The notes under the pieces are model-generated. The model saw nothing but the letters and a program-made list of their open reading frames with translations. It ran no database searches and was not told the DNA's origin. Positions 47,420 to 56,871 of a stretch of DNA of 64,000 bases are shown here, one piece after another. Source of the DNA: Roseateles koreensis (lineage in GTDB: Bacteria > Pseudomonadota > Gammaproteobacteria > Burkholderiales > Burkholderiaceae_C); assembly GCF_028595305.1 (NCBI RefSeq), contig NZ_JAQQXS010000008.1:185107-249106 (forward strand), in the 5' to 3' direction. Each line of letters begins with the position of its first letter. Position 1 is the first letter of the stretch. A program made the translations under genes and the position numbers.

Positions 47420-48727
47420 TCAACCCGCGCAGTCGAGGACCTTGAATTCAACCCGCCGGTCGATGGCGTCCCGTGCGTCGTCGCTTCCGCTGCCGACCAG
47501 ATTGTCCAGCCACCCCCGGCCTTGGGTGCTCAGTCGGCCACTGAGCCCGGCTTGTTTTTCCACCATCAAATTTCGCACACGATCGCTGCGTGCAAGGGAC
47601 AACTGCCGGTTGAATGCTTCTGTGCCGCTGCGGCTGGTGTGGCCGGTGATTTCAAGGCAATGGGTACCGGCGGCGACCTGGCTGGAGATTTCCGTCAGCC
47701 AGAAGTCGTAGGCGCTGCTGACCGCAGAGTCTGCCCAGAAGGCGGTCTGCCCGGGCATGAACAGGAATTTGACGGCCAACGTTCGGCTCGCCAGGCCCGT
47801 TGCAACCATGTGATGAAAGGCCTGGTGGGCCTGCGCCTGCTGCCCCAGCTTCAGGTGGGACAGGTATTGGCCGTTGTAGGCCCGCAGCGACTGGCCGCCC
47901 CATTGCGCGGCGGCTTCGAACATGCGCAGTGCGTGGGCATACGCTCCCGTGGCATAGGCGTCCTGGCCTTGGGCGAGCAGCGTCTGGGTCACCATGTCGT
48001 CGTGCGTACTTTCCTTGATGGTGTTCCCTTGGCGTTCAGACAACAAGGTGCCCGGTCTGGCGGGCAGCAGAACGGGGCTGTCTTGAAAGTACGGCGCCGG
48101 CAACGAAGCCGCCGAGTCAATGTGCACGGGGCCATGCTGGCGGGCGAGAACCTGGTGGGAGTTCAGGTCAATCAGCGACAACGTCAGCACCCAGGTGCTT
48201 GGGCCGGGCGGCTTCTCAGCAGCGAGGTGTTGTCGGGATTCGAGGAGGTGTGACGATGTTGGCTTGTGAGACAAGGTGCCCGTCAGCAAGAGTGTCGTTG
48301 GCAGTGGGTCGCCGGTTTGTAGGGGCGGGATTTCGCGCAGTTCGAATTCGGTTTCGAGCGCGCTCAGTCGTGCGGCCAGCCAATGCCGAACCTGTGCGCT
48401 TGCCCGCGTGCCCTGTTGCATGAAGGGGCTGGCAGGCGTGGCCGGAGCGCCCTCGGTCGGGCCGATTTGATCTGTGATGGCTCCCACGCTCACCCGCTGG
48501 CGGCCTGGCCCGATGAGTACAGACTTGGCTTGAGCACGCCATTGCGCAAGCAGGCTTTCGGTCACAACTTGCACTTCGTGCTCGAAGACGGATTGCGGGG
48601 TGGGTGGTGCCGGTGGCGGCGAATTGCAGGCACCCAGTTGCAGGAACAAGAGCACGAGCATGAGCAGCGCACTGGTGCGCGCCAGGTCGTGGCGCGTCAG
48701 CGCAGCAAAAAGGGGGCGAGGTGTCAT
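47420..48727 (-). CDS. OmpA-domain lipoprotein
   Basis: A 435-residue exported lipoprotein: hydrophobic SALLMLVLLFLQLG followed by the lipobox Cys (LGAC). The middle part (~50-200) resembles FlgO/LpoB-type proteins (DQIGPT, LLLTGTLS). TPR-like helices lie at ~235-300 (AYATGAYAHALRMFEAAAQW). A C-terminal OmpA-like peptidoglycan-binding domain follows (LEITGHTSRSGTEAFNRQLS...RVEFKVLDC). The ATG at 48727 overlaps the ExeA-like ATPase stop (ATGA), implying joint function in anchoring an envelope structure to peptidoglycan. Confidence 0.82.
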   Translation of the reverse strand: MTPRPLFAALTRHDLARTSALLMLVLLFLQLGACNSPPPAPPTPQSVFEHEVQVVTESLLAQWRAQAKSVLIGPGRQRVSVGAITDQIGPTEGAPATPASPFMQQGTRASAQVRHWLAARLSALETEFELREIPPLQTGDPLPTTLLLTGTLSHKPTSSHLLESRQHLAAEKPPGPSTWVLTLSLIDLNSHQVLARQHGPVHIDSAASLPAPYFQDSPVLLPARPGTLLSERQGNTIKESTHDDMVTQTLLAQGQDAYATGAYAHALRMFEAAAQWGGQSLRAYNGQYLSHLKLGQQAQAHQAFHHMVATGLASRTLAVKFLFMPGQTAFWADSAVSSAYDFWLTEISSQVAAGTHCLEITGHTSRSGTEAFNRQLSLARSDRVRNLMVEKQAGLSGRLSTQGRGWLDNLVGSGSDDARDAIDRRVEFKVLDCAG

Positions 48728-50136
48728 CGGCATTGCGATTCCAGGGTCAGGCGGTCTTGGGTGCTCAATGTTTCACCCAGCGACCAACGCACCAGCAACT
48801 GGCTGCACTCGGCGCTGGCATGCTGCGCTTGTGCCGTGGGCCGAGTCGCAACAGCGGCCGTGGGCTCCATCTGCATGGCAACGGGCGCCGTAGCTTGGGG
48901 GACGGGAACCTCCGCCGTGAAGGTAGCGACTTCAGGCGCAGCATGTTCGGCAATGGGTTGGGCCATGTGTACAGCGTTGTGTGTGGCAGTCGGTGTAGAT
49001 CCCGACGGGATGGCCACCGTGATGCGGGGTGTTGCTGTCAGAGCCGGGGTAGGCGCCCATCGATCTGCAGTCGGACGATGCAGCAGGACTCCAAGGCTCA
49101 AGGTGGCCAGCGCCAACAGGCCGGTCCAGGCGCCAACGCGTGCGCATCGGCGTTGTGTTGCGTCGGATGTATTGAGCTTGGGTTTGCTGATCGACTCGGT
49201 ACGCGGTGAGTGATGTGCAGCGACTGCTGCAGGCACCGGTGCTGGAGCCGTTGCAGGCACTTCACCCCAGTTTGCCGGTGCGGCAGCACTTGGTGCCTGA
49301 GGGTTGGCGGCGAACCCCAGTTCGTTCGCCTGTGCAATCACATGATGGGCTTCGATCAGGGGCTGGGCGTCCATCAGCCATGCAAGCTGGATCATCTGCT
49401 GGCACAAGAGCCGAATGCGGCCAGGGTAGCCCTGGGTGTGGCGCCGGATGGCGTCGAGCGCTGCGGGTGTCCACTCCGGGCGTGGCTGATCCGGCAACAA
49501 CTGCGTGAGTCGATTGCGGATCAAGGCATCGGCTTCTTTCTGTGGCAGCGGTGCCAGTTGAAAGCTTGGCCCCAATTCGGCGACAAATGCCTGTAGCGCC
49601 GGTGCGTTCAGGCGCTGAAGCAAGGCGGTCTGACCGACCCAGATCATGCGCAGCGTGCCCTGCCACCGCCTTTGCGCCTGGTGGAGTCTGAGCAGGGCGA
49701 CGAGCGCGTCGTGCGTCAGGCTCTGTGCTTCGTCAATGATCAGCAAGGCGGCCTCGCCATTGCGGGTCCATTGCTTGAGTTGCTCGTGAAGCCAGCTTTC
49801 GGACGGTGTTGCCCCATTCCGTTGCGGCATGCCAAAGGCGTAGCTGATGGACTGCAGGATTTCCGGCCCGCTCAAAGCCGTGAAGCTGAGGCTGGCGATG
49901 TGCGCTGGGGCTTGCCGGTCCTGCATTGCCATGCGCAGCAAGTGGGTTTTGCCTGCGCCTGCGGCCCCTGTCAGGAGCACGATGCCGCGCCCTGAAGCCA
50001 GGCTGGCGCACAGTTTTAAGCGCAGCAACTCGAGCGATGCACAGGGCAAGTCGTCGCATGCTTGTTCAGGCTGCCGTGCAGGCGCCGCATGCCCGGCCTC
50101 GGGCAGTCGGCTTGGAGCTTTGGCGTTCACGGCCAT
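48724..50136 (-). CDS. ExeA/MshM-like AAA ATPase
   Basis: A 470-residue ATPase. Walker A LLTGAAGAGKTHLLRMA (~residue 53) and Walker B ALLIIDEAQSL (~130) lie in an AAA_22-type domain (~30-270). A Pro/Ala-rich linker follows, then a single membrane helix (VGAWTGLLALATLSLGVLLH, ~residues 335-354) and a periplasmic tail. This bitopic layout matches ExeA/GspA and MshM, which help the secretin pass through the cell wall. GAGGA precedes the ATG at 50136 by seven bases. Paired with the OmpA-domain lipoprotein. Confidence 0.85.
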   Translation of the reverse strand: MAVNAKAPSRLPEAGHAAPARQPEQACDDLPCASLELLRLKLCASLASGRGIVLLTGAAGAGKTHLLRMAMQDRQAPAHIASLSFTALSGPEILQSISYAFGMPQRNGATPSESWLHEQLKQWTRNGEAALLIIDEAQSLTHDALVALLRLHQAQRRWQGTLRMIWVGQTALLQRLNAPALQAFVAELGPSFQLAPLPQKEADALIRNRLTQLLPDQPRPEWTPAALDAIRRHTQGYPGRIRLLCQQMIQLAWLMDAQPLIEAHHVIAQANELGFAANPQAPSAAAPANWGEVPATAPAPVPAAVAAHHSPRTESISKPKLNTSDATQRRCARVGAWTGLLALATLSLGVLLHRPTADRWAPTPALTATPRITVAIPSGSTPTATHNAVHMAQPIAEHAAPEVATFTAEVPVPQATAPVAMQMEPTAAVATRPTAQAQHASAECSQLLVRWSLGETLSTQDRLTLESQCR

Positions 50137-50370
50137 GGCGGGGTCCTCATCAATACGCAGCACAGGACGTGGCCCGTGATTGCGATGATTGTGTGGGGGG
50201 TGCGCCGCATCGGGGCGGGAGGCTCCCAAGCCGTGTGAACTATGCACGCACGCGTCCCCTGAAGCTGGGACGGGAGTGGGGCAATCAGCGCGAAGACCCG
50301 CGCACAAGGCCTCTGTACCGACGGCGGGTGCCTGACGAGCCGTGGGGCACTCCAGGCAGGGGCCCAATCG

Positions 50371-51885
50371 TCAGGAGGCTTTGCGCAGGTTGGTTGGGGC
50401 GATCTTCAGGGCTTCGCGGTATTTGGCCACGGTGCGGCGGGCAACTTGAATGCCTTGCTCTTCCAGCATGCTGGCCAGCGCACTGTCTGACAAGGGCTTG
50501 GCAGGATTTTCAGCGTCAACGAACTGCTTGATCAACGCCCGCACGGCCGTGCTGGAGGCATTGCCGCCGGTTTCAGTGCTGAGGCCGGAGCCGAAAAAGT
50601 ACTTCAGCTCAAAGGTGCCGAAGGTGGTGGCCATGTATTTGGCTGTGGTCACGCGCGAAATGGTGGATTCGTGCAGACCGAGTTCATCGGCGATCTCGCG
50701 CAGCACCAGCGGTTTCATTGCCAAAGCGCCGTGCGTGAAGAAGCCTTTTTGCCGTTCAACGATGGCTTTGGAGACCCGCAAGATGGTGTCGAAGCGCTGC
50801 TGGATATTCTTGATGAACCAGCGTGCTTCCTGCAATTGGCCACCCAGTGCGCTGTTGGTGATGCCGCCGCGCGTCTGGCGCAGGGCATTGGCATACATCT
50901 CGTTGATGCGCAGTTTGGGGGCGACTTCAGGGTTGAGCATCACGCGCAATTCGCGCCCGACTTTGCGCACGATCACGTCGGGCACCACGGCCTGCGCCTG
51001 GCCGCGGGCAAACTGCCGGCCGGGCTTGGGCTCCAGGGCGCGGATCATGGCTTGCGCATCCCGCAGCAAGGCGTCGTCGGCACCGGTGAGCAGCATCAAA
51101 CGCTTTTGATCACGCTTGGCCAGCAGTTCCAGATGCGATTTGCAGATCAGGATGGCGATCACTTGAGCCGGGCTGCGCGGCTGGGCGCGCAGTTGCAGTG
51201 TGAGGCATTCCGCCAGATCGCGGGCTCCGACGCCGGCCGGGTCCATGTTTTGTAGCCACTTCAAGGCGATGCGCAGATGGTCTTGCAATTCCTCCAGCGC
51301 TTCTTCGTCGCTGGTCAGCGCGCTGGCAATGTCTTCCAGCGAGTCTTCAAGATAGCCATCTTCATTGAGGGACTCGATCAGGACGTGCAAGGCCACGCGA
51401 TCGGCCTCGCTCAGGCCCATGCCGGCGAGTTGCTGCACCAGATGTTCTTGCAGGCTGATGCCGGCGGACTCCTGATCACTGCGCTCGTCGTCACTGTCGT
51501 TGCCCGCACCGGTGCTGTTGTGATTGCTGGGCAACTCGCGAATGCCGTCGAAATCGTCGCCCTCGGTGCCGTTCTCCCAGTCGTCACGCTCGGTGGTGCC
51601 GAAGTCTTCGGCCTGAATTTCAGGGGTGGTTTCGACCTCGGCGCCTGCGCCCAATTCATTCTCAGCACCACTGTCGTCGGCCGCGCTGGCCCGAGCAGGT
51701 TCGCTGATTTCAGGCGCTGCGACGCTGTAGTCTTCCTCGGTGTCGAGCAGCGGGTTCTGCGCCAGCATCTGGTCGATTTCCTGGTTCAATTCCAGGGTCG
51801 ACAACTGCAGCAGCCGGATGGATTGCTGCAGCTGCGGGGTCAACGATAAGTGCTGACTCAGCCGGAGTTGGAGGGATTGCTTCAT
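50371..51885 (-). CDS. rpoN: RNA polymerase sigma-54 factor
   Basis: A 504-residue alternative sigma factor that recognises -24/-12 promoters and needs AAA activators. Region I is the Gln/Leu-rich MKQSLQLRLSQHLSLTPQLQQSIRLLQLS. An acidic region II follows (~60-130). The core-binding domain and the HTH (HESTISRVTTAKYMATTFG) come next, and the RpoN box ARRTVAKYREAL lies near the end. Located after lptA-lptB as in many proteobacteria, but the usual hpf/ptsN genes do not follow. Confidence 0.97.
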   Translation of the reverse strand: MKQSLQLRLSQHLSLTPQLQQSIRLLQLSTLELNQEIDQMLAQNPLLDTEEDYSVAAPEISEPARASAADDSGAENELGAGAEVETTPEIQAEDFGTTERDDWENGTEGDDFDGIRELPSNHNSTGAGNDSDDERSDQESAGISLQEHLVQQLAGMGLSEADRVALHVLIESLNEDGYLEDSLEDIASALTSDEEALEELQDHLRIALKWLQNMDPAGVGARDLAECLTLQLRAQPRSPAQVIAILICKSHLELLAKRDQKRLMLLTGADDALLRDAQAMIRALEPKPGRQFARGQAQAVVPDVIVRKVGRELRVMLNPEVAPKLRINEMYANALRQTRGGITNSALGGQLQEARWFIKNIQQRFDTILRVSKAIVERQKGFFTHGALAMKPLVLREIADELGLHESTISRVTTAKYMATTFGTFELKYFFGSGLSTETGGNASSTAVRALIKQFVDAENPAKPLSDSALASMLEEQGIQVARRTVAKYREALKIAPTNLRKAS

Positions 51886-51905
51886 TTCCGCCCATCCGCA
51901 CCCGC

Positions 51906-51947
51906 ACGGCCCCCCGAAGGGGCCGGTGCGCCCCCTCGGGGGGCCGT
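51906..51947. repeat. GC-rich inverted repeat between lptB and rpoN
   Basis: A perfect 12-bp dyad, ACGGCCCCCCGA (51906-51917) and TCGGGGGGCCGT (51936-51947), followed by GAGCAAAGCGAGCGTGGGGG. I recall this kind of element as a dispersed intergenic repeat of Comamonadaceae. It may act as a hairpin that tunes rpoN expression relative to lptB. Confidence 0.65.
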
Positions 51948-51976
51948 GAGCAAAGCGAGCGTGGGGGCAAACATGC

Positions 51977-52744
51977 TTACATGCGGAAGTTTTCGCCGAG
52001 GTAGACCTTGCGCACATCGGCGTTGTCCACAATCTCGGTAGGCCGGCCTTCAGCCAGCACGGCGCCTTCGCTGATGATGTAGGCGCGGTCGCAGATGCCC
52101 AGCGTTTCACGCACATTGTGATCGGTGATCAACACACCGATGCCGCGTGCCTTCAGGAAACTGATGATGCGCTGAATCTCCAGCACGGCGATGGGGTCGA
52201 CCCCGGCAAAGGGTTCGTCCAGCAAAATGAAACGGGGCTGTGTGGCCAGGGCGCGGGCGATTTCAACGCGTCGGCGTTCGCCGCCAGAGAGTGCTGGTGC
52301 GGGGCTGTCCCGCAGTTTGTCGATGCTGAGATCGCGCAGCAGGTTTTCCAGCAATTCGTCGATGCGGGCCTTGCTGAAGGCGCGGCCTTCGGCGTCTAGC
52401 TGTAACTCCAGCACGGCGCGGATGTTTTCTTCCACATTCAGCTTGCGAAAAATCGAGGCTTCCTGCGGCAAATAGCTCAGGCCCAGGCGGGCACGCTGGT
52501 GGATGGGCAGGTGCTGCACTTCTTTACCATCAATGTGGATCACCCCCGCATCGGCCCGCACCAAGCCCACAATCATGTAGAAACTGGTGGTTTTGCCGGC
52601 GCCGTTGGGACCCAGCAAACCCACCACTTCGCCGCTGTCCACACTCACATGGACGTTCTTGACGACTTTGCGGACGCCATAGGTTTTCGCCAAGCCTTGC
52701 GCGTCGAGGCGGCTGCGCGCAACGTCGGGGGAGGCGGGCGTCAT
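51977..52744 (-). CDS. lptB: LPS export ABC transporter ATPase LptB
   Basis: A 255-residue ATPase that extracts lipopolysaccharide from the inner membrane with LptF/LptG. Walker A is [18 protein letters not shown] (~residue 41), the signature is [17 protein letters not shown], and Walker B is [29 protein letters not shown] in the Q-loop region is diagnostic for LptB. Its ATG overlaps the lptA stop (ATGA). Confidence 0.97.
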   Translation of the reverse strand: MTPASPDVARSRLDAQGLAKTYGVRKVVKNVHVSVDSGEVVGLLGPNGAGKTTSFYMIVGLVRADAGVIHIDGKEVQHLPIHQRARLGLSYLPQEASIFRKLNVEENIRAVLELQLDAEGRAFSKARIDELLENLLRDLSIDKLRDSPAPALSGGERRRVEIARALATQPRFILLDEPFAGVDPIAVLEIQRIISFLKARGIGVLITDHNVRETLGICDRAYIISEGAVLAEGRPTEIVDNADVRKVYLGENFRM

Positions 52745-53412
52745 GATGGCTTTTTGCCGGCGGGCAGGCTGGTGCTGGGCTGCAAGCTCAAGCCGGGCGT
52801 GGGCGCGGACGGTGTGTCCGCCGCAGCGGGAGTTGCCGGGCCGCCTCGCGGCATCATGACCACGCGAACACGCCCTGTCGGATGCGGCGAGCTTTGACCA
52901 CCGTCGAGCGTGAACACCTCGCTGCGGTTGTCATAGACGATCAGGGCGCCGCTGACTTCATCGGCCACAGCGGTGCCCACCGTCCGGTGCACGACGGCAT
53001 TCCCGATGAAGCGCACGGTGTCGCTACGGGTGTCGTATTCCACTTGATCGGCAAACCCTTCCACGGCTTCGCCGGGGATGTCGCGTGCCTGGCGAAATTT
53101 GACCTGTTGCCCGGTCTGCCCGTTGGCATAGGCTTGAAAGTAGCCGTCGCCGGTTTCACGCACATCAATGCGTTCGGCCCGCAGCAGCAGGCTGCCTTTG
53201 CTCAGCACCACATTGCCGTTGAACTCGGTGCGTTGGCGCGCCATGTCGATGAGGCCGCCTTTGTCGGAGGCAATGCTCAGGGGCTTGAACTGATCGGCCT
53301 TTTCCGCGAAGGCGGGTGAGGTGCCAACACCCAGGCATAGCATCAAACTCAGGCTGAGGCCACGGGCGATGCATGTGGGGGGGGCGGCTTTGCGGGGTTG
53401 GGAGGGGTTCAT
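52741..53412 (-). CDS. lptA: LPS transport periplasmic protein LptA
   Basis: A 223-residue periplasmic beta-jellyroll protein that forms the bridge for LPS between LptC and LptD. Signal peptide [16 protein letters not shown]. The OstA-type domain (~38-180) has [28 protein letters not shown] and [21 protein letters not shown] Pro-rich tail follows. ATG at 53412 is the likely start. Unusually, no lptC gene lies upstream. Confidence 0.93.
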   Translation of the reverse strand: MNPSQPRKAAPPTCIARGLSLSLMLCLGVGTSPAFAEKADQFKPLSIASDKGGLIDMARQRTEFNGNVVLSKGSLLLRAERIDVRETGDGYFQAYANGQTGQQVKFRQARDIPGEAVEGFADQVEYDTRSDTVRFIGNAVVHRTVGTAVADEVSGALIVYDNRSEVFTLDGGQSSPHPTGRVRVVMMPRGGPATPAAADTPSAPTPGLSLQPSTSLPAGKKPS

Positions 53413-53573
53413 GGCGGCACAATTCTTGCAGACCATTCTAGTGCCTGCCGATGGGCTTGCGCCGCAAGGATGCCGGGGCCGTATCAATGGTGCATCGCAT
53501 TCAGCTGAAAAGGGTGCCCTGAGTTGGGTCACAGTGTCGGGCGGGACGGCCCTCGGTGCCCGAGGAGTCTCAC

Positions 53574-53630
53574 GGGGCCGCCGAGTCTGAGATCGAGTCC
53601 GTTTGGGTTCGATCCCTAGGCCACGGCCCC
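53574..53630 (+). other. tRNA-like fragment or hairpin, uncertain
   Basis: GGGGCCG at 53574-53580 pairs with CGGCCCC at 53624-53630, like a 7-bp acceptor stem, and GGGTTCGATCCC (53605-53616) looks like a T-arm. The 57-base span is too short for a full tRNA and I find no anticodon arm. It could be a tRNA remnant or a chance structure between lptA and dsbA. Confidence 0.25.
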
Positions 53631-53638
53631 GCCTGGCT

Positions 53639-54304
53639 TCAGCCCTTGTTACGCAGCTGCTTGATCAAGAAGTCCACCACCGCCAAAGACTGCTGACCGT
53701 TGACTTGCTCAGTGGCGCCGCGGGTGCCAGCGATGGCGGGTGATGTCAGGAATTTGCCGGCCACGCCCAGCGCCGGCACGCCGTCAATGCGGTAGTCCTC
53801 CGACAACTTGGTAGCTTGCGCGCACTTGGTCTGCACGCCGAAGGAGTTATAGGCGGCTGTGAATTTGGCGACGTCCAGGCCCAGGCTACCTGCCAGGGCG
53901 ATCGTGGCTTTTTCGTCGTCCGGCATATTGCGCTGGAAGGCGTTGAACACAGCGGTGTGGACTTCCGCCTCCTTGCCCATGGCTTCCAGGGCGAAGAACA
54001 AGCGCTGGTGAATTTTGATGTTGGCGCGAAAACCCACATGCACCCGACGGAAGCTGACGTCCGCTGGCAGCTGCTTGACCCAGCTTTCCAGCACGGGATC
54101 AAAGGCATAGCAGTGAGGGCAACCGTACCAGAAAAACTCGATCACCTCGATTTTGCCGGGCGTCGTCGGCAATGCCTGGCTGAGTCGCAGGTATTGCTTG
54201 CCTTCAGCCGGGCCGCCTTGAGCCTGGGCCATGCCCGGCAAGCCCAAGGTCGCCAGACCGAGTGCGGAGAGGCTCAGCTTGGCTGAAAAGTCACGACGCT
54301 GCAT
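53639..54304 (-). CDS. dsbA: Thiol:disulfide interchange protein DsbA
   Basis: A 221-residue periplasmic oxidoreductase that introduces disulfides into exported proteins. Signal peptide LSLSALGLATLGLPGMAQAQ. The active site is VIEFFWYGCPHCYAFDP (CPHC, ~residues 60-63). The cis-Pro loop is YRIDGVPALGVAG. The length and helical insert are typical of betaproteobacterial DsbA. AAAGGA lies eight bases before the ATG at 54304. It follows the SPOR gene on the same strand. Confidence 0.95.
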   Translation of the reverse strand: MQRRDFSAKLSLSALGLATLGLPGMAQAQGGPAEGKQYLRLSQALPTTPGKIEVIEFFWYGCPHCYAFDPVLESWVKQLPADVSFRRVHVGFRANIKIHQRLFFALEAMGKEAEVHTAVFNAFQRNMPDDEKATIALAGSLGLDVAKFTAAYNSFGVQTKCAQATKLSEDYRIDGVPALGVAGKFLTSPAIAGTRGATEQVNGQQSLAVVDFLIKQLRNKG

Positions 54305-54378
54305 GAGAGGTGTCCTTTGAACTTTTAACTTTGAAAAACGAAGACGGCGAAAGTGCGTGTTCGCCGGGCAATATAACG

Positions 54379-55071
54379 TCAACGTTTGACGGTCACGAGG
54401 TTTGCTTCCATGCCGGCAGCTTCGATCTTGTGCTGCAGGCCTTCGGCTTCATCACGCGCGTCCATGGGGCCGAGGCGGACGCGGAACACAGTGCGCCCCG
54501 ATTGTTCCCGTTCCGTGATCTTGGCGCTGAAGCCTTGCATGGCTAATTTGGCGCGCTGGGCTTCGGCGTCCTCAGCGCGGGTGAAGGCGCCGGCCTGTAC
54601 AAAGTAAACGTTAGGGTCAGCGGCGGCTGTTGCGACGGCTTTGGCGTCGGCTTTCTTGTCGGCCACTTTGTCCGCGGGCTTGTCGGTAGCGCTCTTGTCA
54701 TTGCCCTTTTCGGACGCCTTTTCAACAGGTTTTGCCGGCGTTGGCGTCAGCACCTGTGTTGGCGCGGGCGCCGGTGCCGGGGCAGGAGCGGCCGTGACGG
54801 GCGGCGTCTCGGCAGGCATGCTCACCACGCCACTGGCGGCCTTGGCTCCGGCTTTGCCCGCCAGCGGTGCGTTGGGGTCCCAATTTTTGTTGCGGGCGGC
54901 CTCTTCGGCGTCTTGTTCCGCAGTGCGTTGGGGCACCTTGTTGACGAAGGGAATTGGTACCTTGGTGATGTAGAGCGCCACACCCAGGGCCACGGCCAGG
55001 CCCACCAGCAGGCCGACGATCAGCCCCAGAACAAAACCGCCTTTTTGACTCTTGTTCGACCCAGTGCTCAT
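54379..55071 (-). CDS. SPOR-domain protein (FtsN-like)
   Basis: A 230-residue bitopic membrane protein. It has a short cytoplasmic N-terminus, one helix ([25 protein letters not shown], ~11-35) and a long Ala/Pro/Lys-rich linker (~55-150). A C-terminal SPOR domain (~152-230) starts [22 protein letters not shown] and binds denuded septal peptidoglycan. Probably a cell-division protein. The ATG overlaps the argS stop (ATGA). Confidence 0.92.
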   Translation of the reverse strand: MSTGSNKSQKGGFVLGLIVGLLVGLAVALGVALYITKVPIPFVNKVPQRTAEQDAEEAARNKNWDPNAPLAGKAGAKAASGVVSMPAETPPVTAAPAPAPAPAPTQVLTPTPAKPVEKASEKGNDKSATDKPADKVADKKADAKAVATAAADPNVYFVQAGAFTRAEDAEAQRAKLAMQGFSAKITEREQSGRTVFRVRLGPMDARDEAEGLQHKIEAAGMEANLVTVKR

Positions 55072-56777
55072 GTGTTCTCCGTCACAGCCTCACGTGCCAT
55101 CACCTCAGGGGCGCTGACGCCCAGAACCGCCAAGGCGTTGGCAATCACCTGCCGGGTTGCGGCCAGCAGCGCCACACGGGCTTGTGTCAACTCGGGGGTC
55201 TGGTCCAGCACGCGCTCGGCCGCATAGTAGCTGTGATAGCTGCCGGCCAAGTCACGCAGATAGAAGGTGAGGTCATGCGGCGCCAGCCCTTCGGCGGCGC
55301 GGGTCAACATGGCCGGGTAGTCGGCCAGCTTGAGCATCAGCGCCGCTTCGGTTGGGGCAGTCAGCAGGCTCAGGTCGGCTTGTGTCAGTGTGCTTTCGAC
55401 ACCGCCGCGCGTCACCCAGTTGCGAATCACCGAGCAGATGCGTGCATGCGCGTACTGCACGTAGAACACGGGGTTCTCGTCGTTTTGCTTCAGGGCCAGG
55501 TCGATGTCGAAGGTGAATTCGGTGTCGGCCTTGCGGCTGATCAGGAAGAAGCGCACCGCGTCACGGCTGGTCCAGTCAATGAGGTCGCGCATCGTGACAT
55601 AACTGCCGGCCCGCTTGGATAGCTTGACCTCCACGCCGCCCTTCATAACCAGCACCATCTTGTGCAGCACGTAGTCGGGAAAGCCTTGGGGGATGCCCAC
55701 GCCCGCCGCTTGCAGGCCACCGCGCACCCGGGCGACCGTGCCGTGGTGGTCGGTGCCTTGCACGTTGATGCACTTGGTGTAGCCGCGCTGGAACTTGTTG
55801 ATGTGATACGCCACGTCCGGCAGGAAGTAGGTGTAAGTGCCGTCGGACTTGCGCATCACGCGGTCTTTATCGTCCCCGTAGTCGGTTGTGCGCAGCCACA
55901 GCGCGCCACCCTCTTCGAAGGTCTTGCCCGAGGCTTCCAGCTTGGCGACGGTGGACTCCACCGCGCCGGTTTGGTACAAGCTCGACTCCAGAAAATAGTT
56001 GTCGAACTGAACGCCCACGGCTTGCAAGTCCAGGTCCTGCTCATGGCGCAGATAGGCCACCGCGAACTGGCGGATGCTGTCAAGATCATCCACGTCGCCG
56101 GAGGCGGTGAATTCACGGTCGTCGGCTTTGACGGTTTTTTGGGCCAAAAAGTCGTCGGCGATGTCCTGGATGTAGTCGCCGTTATAGGCCGACTCCGGCC
56201 AGCCGGCATCTCCCGGCTTGAGGCCCTTGAGCCGGCATTGGGTGGAGTTGGCCAGGGTGGCGATTTGCACGCCGGCGTCGTTGTAATAGAACTCGCGGGT
56301 GACTTGCGAGCCCTGCGTCTGGAACAGGCTGCAGATGGCATCACCCAAGGCCGCTTGGCGGGCGTGGCCCAAATGCAGCGGGCCGGTGGGGTTGGCGGAG
56401 ACAAATTCCACCATCACATGCTGGCCGTTGGCGGCTTGCTTGCCAAAGTCGGCTGCGGCGCCCAGCACCTCGGCTACCACCGCTTGTTTGGCGGCAGGCT
56501 TGAGGCGGATGTTGATGAAGCCCGGGCCGGCAATCTCCATTGCATCGACCCAGGCCTGGAAGGCCGGCCGTGCGGTGCACGCATCAATCAGGGCCTGCGC
56601 CAGTTCGCGCGGGTTTTTCTTGAGCGGGCGTGCCAGTTGCATGGCGGCCGTGCAGGCAAAGTCGCCCAGGGCGGCTTGCTTGGGGGATTCGAAGGCGGCG
56701 GCCAGGGTGGCGCCGGGGCTGAGTTCTTGAATCGCTTCGGCCAGGGCGGCGAGCAGTTCTTGCTTGGCTTGGATCAT
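55068..56777 (-). CDS. argS: Arginyl-tRNA synthetase
   Basis: A 569-residue class I aminoacyl-tRNA synthetase. The N-terminal Arg-specific domain spans ~1-115. The HIGH-like motif is [17 protein letters not shown] (~135). The KMSKS-like site is [14 protein letters not shown] (~382). The anticodon-binding DALR domain is at the C-terminus (~455-569). Length is normal. First gene of argS-SPOR-dsbA. Confidence 0.97.
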   Translation of the reverse strand: MIQAKQELLAALAEAIQELSPGATLAAAFESPKQAALGDFACTAAMQLARPLKKNPRELAQALIDACTARPAFQAWVDAMEIAGPGFINIRLKPAAKQAVVAEVLGAAADFGKQAANGQHVMVEFVSANPTGPLHLGHARQAALGDAICSLFQTQGSQVTREFYYNDAGVQIATLANSTQCRLKGLKPGDAGWPESAYNGDYIQDIADDFLAQKTVKADDREFTASGDVDDLDSIRQFAVAYLRHEQDLDLQAVGVQFDNYFLESSLYQTGAVESTVAKLEASGKTFEEGGALWLRTTDYGDDKDRVMRKSDGTYTYFLPDVAYHINKFQRGYTKCINVQGTDHHGTVARVRGGLQAAGVGIPQGFPDYVLHKMVLVMKGGVEVKLSKRAGSYVTMRDLIDWTSRDAVRFFLISRKADTEFTFDIDLALKQNDENPVFYVQYAHARICSVIRNWVTRGGVESTLTQADLSLLTAPTEAALMLKLADYPAMLTRAAEGLAPHDLTFYLRDLAGSYHSYYAAERVLDQTPELTQARVALLAATRQVIANALAVLGVSAPEVMAREAVTENT

Positions 56778-56871
56778 GGCGAGATTCTAAGGGGAGCCCG
56801 GTCGTGAACGGCTGCCCGGGTTTCGACCCTGGGCGTGTTCGACTTGCGACGAAGGGGTGTGAGAAGGTCCT

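Noticed and set aside
53574..53630. A functional tRNA
   Set aside because: The dyad spans only 57 bases and lacks a recognisable D-arm and anticodon arm, so I list it only as a tRNA-like fragment.
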